Of a stretch of 64,000 nt of DNA, positions 33,487 through 44,725 are shown piece after piece. Each line of letters begins with the position of its first letter. Position 1 is the first letter of the stretch. The DNA lies in the NCBI GenBank assembly GCA_029204225.1, contig CM055107.1, positions 12,826,767-12,890,766 of the forward strand, read 5' to 3'. The stretch is from Diphasiastrum complanatum (Eukaryota > Streptophyta > Lycopodiopsida > Lycopodiales > Lycopodiaceae). The translations under genes were made by a program, and so were the position numbers. The notes under the pieces were generated by a model. That model made no database searches. It worked only from the letters and a program-made list of their open reading frames with translations, and was not told where the DNA came from.

Positions 33487-34830
33487 TCAAAGCAACCATA
33501 CCATCAAAGCATAAGGATCAGAATGTGTTCTCACCATCCCCTTTGAACGAAAGTAGGCATCAATCCTATTATACCACGCATGTGGTGCTTGTTTAAGACC
33601 ATAAAGCACTTTCTTCAAGCGACATACTTTATTTTCCTGTCCTTTTCTTACAAAGCCTTCAGGTTGATCCATGAACACTTCTTCTTCTAACTCACGATTT
33701 AGAAAAGCAGATTTCACATCCATCTAATGCAAAGGCCAACCAAATTGTGAAGCTAAAGCAATAAGTAGACGTAGAGTATTCCACTTACAAACTGGCGCAA
33801 AGGTCTCCTCATAGTTGATGCCTTTATTTTGTGCGTACCCTTTGATCACCAATCTTGCTTTGTGCTTTGCTATACTTCCATCTGCATGGTACTTAGTCCT
33901 GTATACCCATTTGCAACCAATGGGTTTCTTGCCAATTGGTGGTTCTACTAAGTCCCATGTGCTATGCTTAGCAATTGACTCCATCTCCTCTCCCATGGCC
34001 TTGATCCAAATGTCATCACCCTTCGCTTCACCATAGGTCGAAGGTTCTTTCCTTTGAATAATACTAGATAAGAGGGCATAATTTGCTTCATACCTTTCAG
34101 GTAGTATCTTCTCTCTTGTTGATCTTCGTAGCTCTCCCTGGTTAGATGATCCTGGAAAGTCATCTATGACGCGGCTCTCCATCAATCTCTCAAACCACTT
34201 AGGGAGCTTTCTGTCAGGTGATCGGCTTCCTGGTGAAAATGTATCCCACGGTACATCCTTCTCCTTGCGTTTGTCACCTGCAACTTCAATCCTTCTTGCA
34301 CCAAAAGGTTTGTCCCTACCTCTCCAACTTGTTTCTTGAGGTTGAGTAGTAGTATCTTGAGATGTATCCTCATGTTCATCATTCGGAAGGTCAATGAATG
34401 GATCATCATCAGGTGGTATCCTCACTATACCATCTTTCCCACTAGATGTGTCTATCTTCTCAGCATCCTCGTCTTTATACATCTTGGATTCATCAAAGAT
34501 AACATCACAGCTTATATGAATTTTGTTTTCGACTGGATCAAAACATCTATAGCCCTTCACACGATCATCATATCCTAGGAATATGCACTTGATAGCTTTT
34601 ACATCAAGTTTACGTCTCTCTTCCTTAGAAACATGTACAAAGGCCTTACATCCAAAGGTTCGCAAGTGGTTCACCTTTGGCTTCTTCTTCGTGAATGCTT
34701 CCTCAGGTGTTATCTTTGGTATGGCAATGGTAGGACTTCTATTTTGAAGATAGACTGCCGTGCTACATGCGTCTGACCAAAAATATTTTGGTAGTTTCAT
34801 GTCAGCTAGCATAGATCTGCCACTTTTCAC
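33487..34830 (-). pseudogene. copia-A integrase C-terminus and reverse transcriptase (copy 4)
   Basis: A 368-codon frame (34830-33724) runs from ARSMLA-type integrase sequence through FLGYDDRVKGYRCFD, the acidic/basic linker (PPDDDPFIDL, GRDKPFGARR) and the RT N-terminus (GCKWVYRTKYHADGSIAKHK, NYEETFAPVCKW). It ends at the TAG shared with copy 3 in LH-MDVK. RT continues 33723-33487 (FLNRELEEEVFMDQ, LYGLKQAPHAWYN) and then loses frame at the 13-base deletion before YVDD. Confidence 0.9.
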
Positions 34831-34989
34831 AATCGTATGATTCTTGCGCTCAGCTATACCATTGAGAGCAGGAGTATGAGCTTGCGTAAATTGTCTTTTA
34901 ATCCCACATTGATCACAAAGAACATTGAAGTCATTAGACTTGTACTCACCTCCACTATCTGATCTTAGGACTTTGATCTTCCTACCAGT

Positions 34990-35784
34990 CTAATTTTTGA
35001 CCAATGCTTTGAAGCTCTTGAAATTGTCAAATGCATCTGATTTCTTCTTCAAGAAGTAGATCCATATCTTACATGACATATCATCAATAAAGGTCATGAA
35101 ATATAAGGCTTTACCTAAGGACATGGTCCTCATAGGCCCGCATAGATCTGTGTGGATTAAATCTAGGATGTTCTTTGCTCTTGCAACACCCCCTTTATTG
35201 AACTTCTCTTGATGTTGCTTCCCATATACACAAGATTCGCACATCGATTTCAAGTGACCTTCTATGGTAGGCAATCCTGTTACCATCTCCAAGTTTCTCA
35301 TCAAACTGAGGCTTCGCAAGTTCAAGTGACCAAACCTCTTGTGCCACAACTCAGTTTGCGAAGGAAAGGATGATACAAGTCCATGTTGTCCCTTGATTGT
35401 AGCATTCAACCTGTACAATTTTGTATTGGGCTCTCTTACTCCATTTGCAATAACTTTGAACTTTTGGTTCGCATCCTTCACAAAGCAACGATCATGGGTG
35501 AATTCTACTTTCAACTTTTGATCAGTAATGACTCCAATAGAGAGTAGATTTTTCTTCAAACCTGGTACATAAAGTACCTTCCTGATCATCCTGCTTTTGC
35601 CATCAGACAGTTGGATTGAAACTGTGCCTATCCCCTTGATCATGCACACTTCACCATTTGCTTGTGAAACAGATGTCCCATTATCCAACGCCTTCAAACT
35701 ACTGAACCAGTTCTTGTTACCTGTCATGTGTCTTGTGGCTCCTGAGTCAATATACCATGCTTGATCATCTTGATTAGATGACAA
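34990..35784 (-). pseudogene. copia-A protease and integrase N-terminus/core (copy 4)
   Basis: A 264-codon frame with WYIDSGATRHMTGN (protease, D-S-G intact), GIGTVSIQLSDGKSRM, the integrase HHCC finger (WHKRFGHLN ... CESCVYGK) and HTDLCGPMRTM. It ends at a TAG that copy 1 has in the identical place. The residues SCKIWIYF and ALYFM are also copy-1-like, unlike SRKTW or AFYFM in copy 3. Confidence 0.9.
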
Positions 35785-36653
35785 TGCAGGTATGAAGATG
35801 CTAGAGTCTTCAATCTCACCTTCATCGACAAGGTTACCTGCTTGTTTTGGTTTTCCCTTGTCTTGTTCCGCCAGGAATTTGCGACATTCACTCTTCTAGT
35901 GGCCCTTTTTACCACAATGGAAGCACTTGTCTTTCTTCATAGTTTTGCTGGAAGATCTCTCATCCTCCTGAGACTTGGCAAATTGCTGCTTAGTCTTCTT
36001 CTTGCCCTTGCCCTTGCCTTGTTTTTGGCGTGTCGCAAGTTCCTAATCATCAGTATTTTGACGTCTAGCTTTCACCATTTCTCGTCGTTGCTCTTCCTGC
36101 ATCAAGATTCCTGTGAGCTCGTCAAAGGTTGGCAATCTTTCTCTTGATGCTATTCTGCTCACAAACATCTGATAGGGTCCTGCAATGCCACATAATGCAT
36201 TATGCATCAGCTCCACATCACGTATGCGCTCTCCAATAGAATGCAGTTCATCTCTCATTGTCTTGATTCTGGTCATGTATGTCTGAATGTGCTCTCCTTG
36301 TTCCATGCGGGCACTATTCAACTTTGACTTCATAAACATGATTCTTGACGAATTTGACGTCTCGAACTGCTCCTTTAGCACATCCCATGCCTATCTGGGT
36401 GTAATAGCATCACAAATGTGGGTAATGATGTGATCCTTCACTGACAAGTTAATGAAGGTCAAAGATTTTCTCATCTTTTTGTCGAACACTTTGATGTCTG
36501 CTTCATTTGGCGGCCTTCTCTCATCACCTGTGACGATTTCTCACACATCTTTCTCCATCAGTATGTTTTTCATTTTGAATTTCCACACTGCATAGTTGGA
36601 AATCCCGTCCAATTTGCTACTTTCACCCAAAATGGACTCTCCCATGTTTGCCA
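35785..36653 (-). pseudogene. copia-A gag (copy 4), interrupted
   Basis: Starts at the same MANMGESIL-type site (about 36653) and contains KFKMKNILMEKD and the LKEQFETSNSSRIMFMKSK core. A TAG is visible near 36392 (the TGG codon in PRQPWDV) and further stops occur near 36045 and 35897. At the zinc knuckle the last part reads with a stop in place of the tryptophan after the histidine region. It is not functional. Confidence 0.85.
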
Positions 36654-37964
36654 TCGCAAGACTGCTTGAAACTTCTGCCTTTGGCTAAGAACAGTATGTC
36701 GAGGCCAACAGTGATGTCAGAAGTTGAAAATAATGACCTACACTTTTTTTCTTACCAGGCCACTCGCCGCTTTTCCACCAATTTGAAAGCCAAATCGGCG
36801 TCGCCTTCCGAAATGCACTCAATCGTCAACTCCCAACAACGTGCCCAGTGGAATGGTGAAACTACTTCTGACGTACTCCGAACACTTTCTCCGCTGCAAC
36901 CACTCTGTTTAGTTTACCGTACTTGCAGGTACAGTCCGGGTGCCCTTCGTTTGGAGGTTATAGCCTTTCGTTTGGGTCAAAACGGACAAAGGACCCAAAA
37001 TTAGGGACTTTTCTAGCTTTTGAACTGTTTCTTCACTTTGAAGAAACTTCACTCTTCACTTGTGAAGGGACCCAACTCAACTTTCAGTATGAAAATTTTA
37101 ATGAAGTTGAAGGCCAGAATGCACTTCAATTCTTCAGGGCCCTGTTCAAAGCTCATCCAATGGCTGAACCAAATCTTGTGGTTCAAATTTCTCTCCCATC
37201 ACAGATTCTGGACCGTTGATTCATTTGACACCTCATCTAAAGGTTCAAAGTACATTTGGGCATCGAACCAAACTCTTGCAGATGCTATGATCTTCAATAC
37301 ACTGAGTTGTTCATCGCGTTGGGCGCGCGAACGGCCTGCGACTTCCCTGCCTGCGGCCGCGCCTCCCTTCTCTGAAAACTATCAGATCAAGCTCTCATGT
37401 GGATCGTTTTGAGCACGATCTGAGGCCTGGAGCAGGGTCGCCTTGCTGAATCCATGACTGTAGAGTGTTCAGTCAGAGAATTCCGTGGAGAAACGGTGAT
37501 TTTAGCTCAACTTGACAAAGTGGCTTTTTCACCTTTTTATCGCAAATCTGCTAGGTTAACTGTCTGGAGACAAATCTTTGATATAAACCTCATAATCTCT
37601 CCATGGCTGATTGACAGTGTGATTAGCTTCTTTCCTGTCCTTACGGCATCCAAAATGGTGCACAAACAGCGAAGAAATCACCAGTTATGTATAAAAATCG
37701 TAACCCCAAGTCCGGTTTCAATTTTCAGCTAGCTTCGAAATTGTCAATTTTTCACCAAATTTTTCCCTGTCTGATGCTATGCACAGGCTAATAATCCCTC
37801 TGCTGAGCTTAGCAAGCCTCTATAAATTAGAAACCGTGCACCAGTGCTTCTCTTTTTGTCTTCAACCCGCCATAAAACCCCCAACTCTCAGAAGACAGTT
37901 CTCTCGAAGCTCTCTTTAATGACGACATTGTACTATGTACACTCCCTGTACGGCTCTGATACCA

Positions 37965-38240
37965 ACTTAGAATTTGCTTTGCACAGGAACACAGATCATG
38001 CTACACAGTAACACAGACAGAAAATCACTCTCCTCAGCAAGCTCACATAGCAACTGTATTTCTCAAAATGAAACTACACTGTACATATAGTTGTTCACTC
38101 AGGCAACCCATGCATGACCCAGGTTGTCGTTGGCGGGACGCGTGTCCCGTCGACTTGCCTCGTGGCGAGGCCAACTGATCCTTATCCACTGATAGGACCC
38201 ACAGTATAGTAACACAGTGATTCTAACTTTAATTCTAACT
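37965..38240 (-). repeat. copia-A 5' LTR (copy 4)
   Basis: On the minus strand it starts AGTTAGAATT at 38240 and ends AATTCTAAGT at 37965, next to the intact primer site. It contains the CCTCG-CCA-CGAGG and GGGAC-ACGC-GTCCC hairpins. Confidence 0.92.
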
Positions 38241-38305
38241 TAGAAGGCAAACTCTGTTATAAGAAACTTGTTAGGCTAGAGGTAGAAAACTCAAGTTCTT
38301 ATAGC

Positions 38306-38355
38306 ACATGGTTTTTGGTGAACCAAAAACCCTAACCCTAGGTTTAGGGCATGTG
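38306..38355. repeat. nested inverted repeat with telomere-like core
   Basis: GGTTTTTGGT (38310-38319) and ACCAAAAACC (38322-38331) form a perfect 10-bp hairpin with a 2-base loop. It is followed by CCCTAACCCTA and GGTTTAGGG, which resemble plant telomere repeat units in both orientations. CACATG and CATGTG bracket the block. It lies at the 3' end of the LINE remnant. Confidence 0.6.
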
Positions 38356-39006
38356 ACACCATTTTGTAATCACTTTTCATTGAGAAGAAGAGAGAGAGAA
38401 AGAAAGAAAGCTTTATTAATGTCTTTTCCATGCCAAAAGACATATAAGACTAATGAAGTACATGTCAAGTATGTGGTAACCATGGGAGCGTATAAAACGT
38501 CTCCAAAACTATAATAAGAAAACATCTAGTACAAATTAAAATAGACACATCTGCGAGAGCGTGTGTGCGCATAATAATCACATGTATCCATGTCAAGATG
38601 TCAAGACTATGCTGTTGTTGTGCTGATGCTGTAAAATGTCAGCCACAACATGAGAAGGCACTGGAGCCTGTCGGCGTCATCTGTGAGCGTGAGCATGTGT
38701 AGTAGTACATCTTTGCATAGGATGTCTGGTGATCTTGGTAGTAACATGGTGGTGGGACATACACTATCTCTGATCTCTATGAACATGTGAGCGGCTGTCA
38801 TCTTTGTCATCGTCATAATTCTCCTCCTCATGCACTTAATCACGTAATCTCCGCTAGTAAAGAATGAAGTAATCAATGGCTGTGAGGTAAAATGATGGGG
38901 TGTCTTGTATAAATCTCTCCGTAGTATGGACATCTCGCGTACCATCAGAGCGACACTACCGTGGGTCCTCATAGGCTATGAGAGAGCATAGAGTGGTAGA
39001 CATGTC

Positions 39007-39252
39007 TCAAAATAGACAATGATATTGCCCTTTGATCTCATAGTATACAGGGCATCTAAAGATAAAGTGCTCTTCAAACTCCACCTCGCCTAGAGAGCAT
39101 AACTGGCAAATCCACTCCTCTCTAGGAATACCATGGAACCTCCTAGTCTCAATAGCTAGCTGATGAGAAGACACCCTAAGTTGTCCCAAATGTGATAGTC
39201 CCGAATCCAAGTAGCGTGGCATGACCGAGGTCCCTGATGTATCTAGCTCCAA
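39007..39252 (-). pseudogene. LINE zf-RVT domain
   Basis: RVSSHQLAIETRRF precedes C-X2-C ... H-X4-C (CQLC and HFIFRC), the zinc knuckle following LINE RTs, thought to help bind the template RNA. It is in frame with the preceding LINE sequence apart from stops. A further 121-codon minus frame (38607-38972) may be the LINE C-terminus. Confidence 0.75.
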
Positions 39253-39839
39253 GAAATCGTTCTGGTAGAAAGTTGGCTTAACCCCTAATTGGTTATGCCA
39301 AGTCTGCTCTAGATATGCACGATAGAAGAATCGTCTGATATACTGATGGGGGCCTGAAGGAAGCTCTATGATGGAGATACCAAATGACTCAAGTAGGAGA
39401 TGAGATGTCTAAGAGAACCATGATAACCGGTGGCCCTGATCATGGAGACCCTATGAGGAGGATAGTGCAATCTATCTGTATCGTTTGTCTATCTCTGGTA
39501 ATGCCTGTATCCTCTGTATATAGGTAATGAGCTGAAGAGATGTCTTGATTTGTATAGGTGGAACTGCAAACTCGGCCGGGAGAATCTCATGTGGAACAGA
39601 AGGCTTTGCTCGAATCAATCGAGCTAGCATGGTGGTCTATAATCGTGAAAGGCTGGCCCAATTAGAAGAGGGGAAACTTGTACACCATGCCTCTGCTGCA
39701 TATAGAGCGGTGGGAGTGACAATGGTATCAAAGAGGCGACACTTATTGCGAGCATCCTGGATGGACTTTTGGAAACAAAATTTTTCTAGCGGAACAAGAG
39801 AGGCATGTCCCTTCCCTAGTCAAGTGGTAGTGGCCTGTC

Positions 39840-40307
39840 TCATGCTAAAGTAGGACCTATGAAAAGGATCCCCAGATAAGTGTAGGAAGGGACCACCTCT
39901 AGAACCTGTCCACCCAAAGTAAGCTTATGTCGATGCATGAATACTCGAGAAGTGTTGAAGACCATAACCTTGGTCTTCCCAATGTTCACCCCTAGGCCCC
40001 ATCTGGTGCAAAACTCATGCAAGCAATCCAACTGTTGCTGTTGACCCTCTCTGGTTAGTGAGACCAGTACCACATCATCGGCATAAAGGAAGACAGCGAT
40101 CAGGATGTCCCCAAGCCTACAACCAGCACCACCACATTGTGTAATGACTCTCTTCAACTCATCAATATACAAGCCAAAGAGGACTGGTGAGAGGGAGCAA
40201 CTCTGCTTCACCCCAATAGTGCTCCAAATTTGATCAGATATGCCACTGCTATGCCAAAAACATCCCAGGACACGCTCATAAAGTGCCATTACAGCAAGAA
40301 CAATGTT
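39840..40307 (-). pseudogene. LINE reverse transcriptase, C-terminal palm
   Basis: Contains the YADD catalytic motif in AVFLYADDVVLVS and the upstream GVKQ-C-LSP motif, with QSC in place of the usual QGC. The end motif SYTYLGILF matches LINE RTs. The frame is open for roughly 155 codons up to the junction at 40307 and then reads into unrelated CACTA-like sequence, so the fused N-terminus of this frame is not real. Confidence 0.87.
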
Positions 40308-42070
40308 CACAACAACACCCGCCGCGATTTGCGATGTGTTTTGCGACGTGAATTGCAAGCTTAATTTTTTTTTAATTCGTCGCGGACATCGAAAAAACAC
40401 GTTCCTATAAGGTTGTCGGAATCCGACGACTTTAAAACACGTCGCAATTCGACAGGCAAAACGTGCCAGATTCCGAACCAAAAAATCACGATGACAAAAA
40501 CACGTTCTGATGTGGACGTCGCAATGCGACGTCTGACGTGGACATCGCATTGCGATGTCCAAAGACGTCGCAAACGCTGACGTGGACGTCGCATTGCGAT
40601 GCCCGGAACCCTGTTGGATTCCGACATCTGTAAACACAAAATGATGTCGAAATTTTCCCGAAGGATGTCCGACGCCCATCCGACGTATAATTGGACGTCG
40701 GAATCCGACGTCCCAAAAAGTTGTCGGAGTCCGACGTCTGTTAACAGAATGATAAAAAAAAATGTCCGACGTGTGTCCGACGTCTATCCGACGCGTTAGG
40801 ACGTCGGAATCCGACGTCCCAAATTAGGTAAAATAAAATAAAAAATGCGTAAAAAACAGCGCGCACATTTTAATCGGACTGTTCTTGGAGTTGAGTTCTT
40901 GGAGAAACGACGTTCGTGAATTATTTTTAAAACAATATTTTTGAGTTGCATTCAACATTTGGAGCAAACAACAAACTAAGCATGAGGTACTTTTCATTCT
41001 ATATTTTATTGCATTACTTCATGTCCATAATGAATGACAATACTTTATTGCATTGCTTTGTGCACAACATAAATTTCATTTAGATTTTTATATATGATAT
41101 TGATTGTTGTTTTAAAATCCGACATTGCACATGGTTTTAATTTCTTAGTTAGTTATTACGTCAATCCACATCTCTAAATTTGACATTGCAATTTTTTAAA
41201 AAAGAACATTGTGACATATAAAAACAATGGCAATATAGCACAATCATTTGCAATAATAATATTTTCATAATACGAATCAATGTATTACAAAATTGGTGCT
41301 TTAATGTCGCGCGAGTCTAACTACATTAATATATAATGCTTGATCGTATCAAATTCAATAAAATTGATGTCATGATACAAACCACATTAGTATGAATACA
41401 AAAACTAGTACTTACATTTGGAGGATGACTCTCGTTCTATAGTTTGTCGACTAATGCGTCGTCGTACGATTCCCTGTAGGCATATTGATATTCCTCCTTA
41501 GTTGGCAGACGTCCATAGTCCGCCAACTATCAATGCATTCAATTTAAGTTGAAATTAATTTAGGGCTACGTTGAAGCAGCTAGTCATAATGCATATTAGA
41601 AAATAAAAGCATATGAAATCAAAGATAAACTATAAGAGTAGTGTAAGTTCACTTACCATGCTTGCTTGCAATCCCGCCTTTCCGCTCGAGCCCAACCTAG
41701 GATTGCCTATCCCATGCATCCTAGCGGCCACAACATCTTTCTGAATCTTGTATTTATCTGGTGTTGTTTTATACGCTTTTACACGGTTCCAATCATTTAT
41801 TGAACACTAGGAGGGCTTGGATTGCTCGTCCCTATAAGCTCGTCGTGCCATATCACGACGAAGCCTAATCCATAAGCTCATATGCTTATGAATTTTCTTT
41901 TCCTCAAATTCTTCTTCTTGTTGGAATTCGTCACGAAGGGTACCAATAACCTGTCGTTTATTGGCAGCAGGTTCGGACCATTTACTAAATAATCTGTCGC
42001 CATGGCATAAAGAATAGAGTCGGTCCAAAACCACCCTCCCTTTTCTATTGGATCTATATACTGTAAACAA
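40308..42070 (-). mobile_element. CACTA/En-Spm-like element fragment, first copy
   Basis: The left end CACAACAACACCCGCCGCG matches the sequence at 49108, and the following 1.7 kb is a diverged copy of 49108-50780. The terminal 500 bases are packed with GACGTCGGAATCCGACGTC-type motifs, a subterminal array of the kind CACTA transposases bind. A minus-strand coding exon (42070-41660) gives KGRVVLDRLYSLC, QVIGTLRDEFQQEEEF and HKHMSLW, with stops (for example after SKPS). The right side is cut off at about 42070 by copia-C sequence. It interrupts the LINE on its left. Confidence 0.7.
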
Positions 42071-42120
42071 GGAAAAGGTAATTCTCTTCTTTTGTCAAAC
42101 TTTGAAAGTTGTGTCATACT

Positions 42121-43610
42121 GGACTTTTGATCAAAGGCAATGGTGATATTTAGAAAGTTGGTGACAACTTATTCAAGTTATTCTTAATGGATTGTTGGAT
42201 GCTCATGCTAACATTGTTCAAAGTATTGCTATTCAAAAGACTTTGCCAATTTCAATGGATCTTCAAGAGATCTTGATCAATGAAGAATATAGGCTTCAAG
42301 CAAGAAGTGGATCTACATCAACACTTCAAGAGGAGTCTATGTTCACAAAGGGCAAATTCAAAGGCAAAAGCAAAAGCAAATGGTCTAAAGGGCAAGATCA
42401 AGTGGATGCTTCTTCAAGTGGCAAAAAGAAGGATAGATCAAAGTGCTTCTATTGTGGCATCAAAGCACACTTTGCAAGTGAGTGCTACAAGAAGAAGAGA
42501 GATCAAGGAGACAGACAAGGTAATCTTACTCTTGATGAGGATGGTTTGGATGTTCAAGATGCAAATGATGATGCTTTTGTGATTTCTTCATGTAATATGC
42601 TTGCTAATGATGGAGATCTAGATCCATGGTGGATTAATAGTGGACCAAGTTCACACATGACCTTTCACAAATAGTACTTCACTTCTTTGTTGGCATATGG
42701 AGATGACAAGAGGATGATCTACACGACCAATGATGATGAGTGTGCAATCAAAGGGATTGGCACAATTTTTATTTCTCTCTCTACAAATAGGAATGCTCAT
42801 TTTGAGGATGTCTTGTTTATTCCATCTATTACCAAGAATTTGCTTAGTGTGAGTCAAAACTAAGTAAAGGCCTCAAGGTTGAGTTTTATGAAGATGCTTG
42901 TATGATCAAAAGGAAGGATGTCTTGATTGGAAAAGGTAAAAGGCAAGGGAAGTTGTTCAAACTAGATGCTTGTGTTATTGCTAACCAAATTGGATGTGTT
43001 GCAAGAGAGCAAATACCTATTCAAGAGGTTTGGCATAAAAGGATGGGACACCTCAACTTCACGTCATTGGAGGTAATGGCTAGAAAAAAGGTTGTGATAG
43101 GTCTTCCAAGTTTCTTAAGTGGCATCAATCATATTTGTGAGTCCTGTGCTTTGTCTAAGTCACATAGACTACTTATGCTAGGTCTACATCTAGATCTACA
43201 AAGCTTTTCAACTTGTACATTCAGATGTTCATGGAATTACTACAACTAGCAATAGTGGAGCTAAGATGTATGTAACCTTCATTGATGATTTTAGTAGATT
43301 TTGTTGGATCTATCTACTAAAGAGCAAAGATGAAATGTATAATGTTTTTGTTAAGTTCAAGAATGCAAGGGAGAACCAATTTTCCACAAGGATCAAGTGC
43401 TTATGGAGTGACAATGGTGGTGAGTACATATCTACCAAGTTCAAGGCCTTCTGTGATGAGTAGGGGATCAAGAGGAAGTATACAACACCAAGGACCCCAC
43501 AACAAAATGGAGTGGCTGAAAGGAAGAATAGGGCTTTATGTTATCTTTGGATCCACACATGTGAAATACATTAGCTTGCTGGTTTTGTACAAACAGCAAC
43601 AATAATTTAT
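42121..43610 (+). mobile_element. copia-C: gag zinc knuckle to integrase fragment, no LTRs
   Basis: A Ty1/copia family distinct from copia-A. In order: gag C-terminus with knuckle CFYCGIKAHFASEC (about 42441-42483), protease with WWINSGPSSHMT where the catalytic D of D-S-G is N, a linker, integrase finger (WHKRMGHLN ... CESCALSK), and the core with TFIDDFSRFCWIYLL, WSDNGGEY and NGVAERKN. Frames change at about 42674, 42860, 43250 and 43463. It ends at about 43550-43610 without reaching RT. Confidence 0.85.
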
Positions 43611-43794
43611 GTTTTGATTCATGTTTGATCAAGTTCTATTAGAGTTTGCATCTTATTTTGTGTGTAGATGCTGATCTTTTTACATTGGCAAGATTGGTGG
43701 AGTAACTACTTTTGTAACCAAAGATTTTTTATGGATTTGGATCATTTATGGTCTTAATTCATTCACAGTTACTACAATGTTTCATTGAGTACAT

Positions 43795-44725
43795 CATCGC
43801 CACTGAAGAGAGCTTCGGGAGAACTGTCTTCTGAGAATTCGGAGCTTACGGCGGGTTGAAGATGGAAGGAGAAGCACTAGTGCAGAGAGTTTAGCACACA
43901 GAAGCTTGGTGAACTTGAGACTGTGTGAGGATTCAGAGACAAGATCTTAGCAAACGGAATTTTAAAATTCCGAAGGAAGGCTATTTGGTGTTTGTAGTCA
44001 GTGTGCATTCAATCGGACACCATTTGACAAACGGACTAAAGCATCAGATTTCTAGCAGTAGGGCGACCTTAGAGGAAAAGGATAGGCCTGGCAGAAGACT
44101 GTGAATAGGAAGCCAAAATTAGTTTTCTGAAAAAAAACTTGGCTTAGGGTTTGAAAGCTCAAAAAAGCGGATTTCTCTCCATTCTGAACCTTTTTGAAAA
44201 CTGTGAAGTTCCAGAGGAGGGCGCCCTAGTAATGCGAATCAGACCTGAGAAGGCCGTGGCTGGCCGTGGAAGCGTGAGGGAATGTGATAAATCTGAAGGT
44301 GGCAGCCATATCCAAAAACCTTGGATGAAGGAAGAGAAAGAGGAGCGTGGAGCTCGCGCGCGACCAACGGGAGCAACAGCGTAGTGTAAGAAAGTGTGTA
44401 GTGGCTGCTTGAGAAAGCTTCAGCGCGTAGAAGAAGGCAAAACCATCTGATCATGAAGATCAAGGATCAACGGCCGTGATAGATTGCTCGAGAAACAATC
44501 TGGACCACATGATTGAGACTCATCGTTGGATTTAAGTGAAGTGGGCCCGAAGGGCAGAGAAGTGCAAGGGGCACTTCATTTTCTATAAAAAAATTCATAC
44601 TCAAATTGGAGTTGGGTCCCTTCACAAGTGAAGCGCGAAGTTTTTTCAAGGTGAAGAAACAGTTCAAAAACAAAGAAAATCCCTATGTTTGGGTCCTTTG
44701 TCTGTTTTGATCCAAACGAAAGGCG
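43795..44725 (+). repeat. copia-A-related 5' leader fragment
   Basis: 43795-43890 matches the copy 3 leader at 25407-25490 (GAGAGCTT-GGGAGAACTGTC, GCGGGTTGAAGA). 44560-44725 matches the leader just before gag (GTTGGGTCCCTTCACAAGTG). The middle is not clearly alignable by eye, so it is a diverged subfamily. LTR, primer site and gag are all missing. Confidence 0.75.

Larger units (their letters stand above)
32200..38240 (-). mobile_element. copia-A copy 4, both LTRs, minus strand, longest copy
   Basis: 5' LTR 37965-38240, primer site 37953-37964, leader to 36653, gag to about 35800, protease-integrase, RT and RNase H, and 3' LTR 32200-32474. The 3' flank (GATAG and onward leftwards) is the reverse complement of the copy 3 3' flank. 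The 5' flank (TAGAAGGC, 38241 onward) does not match it, so no target duplication brackets this copy. It retains the integrase-RT region that copy 3 lost. Confidence 0.92.
38241..40307 (-). mobile_element. LINE (non-LTR retrotransposon) remnant
   Basis: Reading leftwards the translation gives RT motifs (GVKQSCSLSPVLFGLYIDEL, then FLYADDVVLVS), TPTALYAAEAWCTS, and a zf-RVT type knuckle (WICQLCSLGEVEFEEHFIFRCPVY, 39007-39150). That order, RT then C-terminal CCHC/CCHH knuckle, is typical of plant LINEs. The endonuclease and RT N-terminus are missing because another element begins at 40308. There are scattered stops between 39300 and 39850. The plus-strand frames in this interval are shadows of it. 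Confidence 0.85.

Noticed and set aside
39545-39853. 102-codon plus-strand frame
   Set aside because: It is the shadow of the minus-strand LINE coding region, which gives recognisable LINE sequence there.
40361-40799. Several overlapping frames of 66-92 codons
   Set aside because: They arise from the repetitive GACGTCGGA array, which keeps many frames open on both strands.
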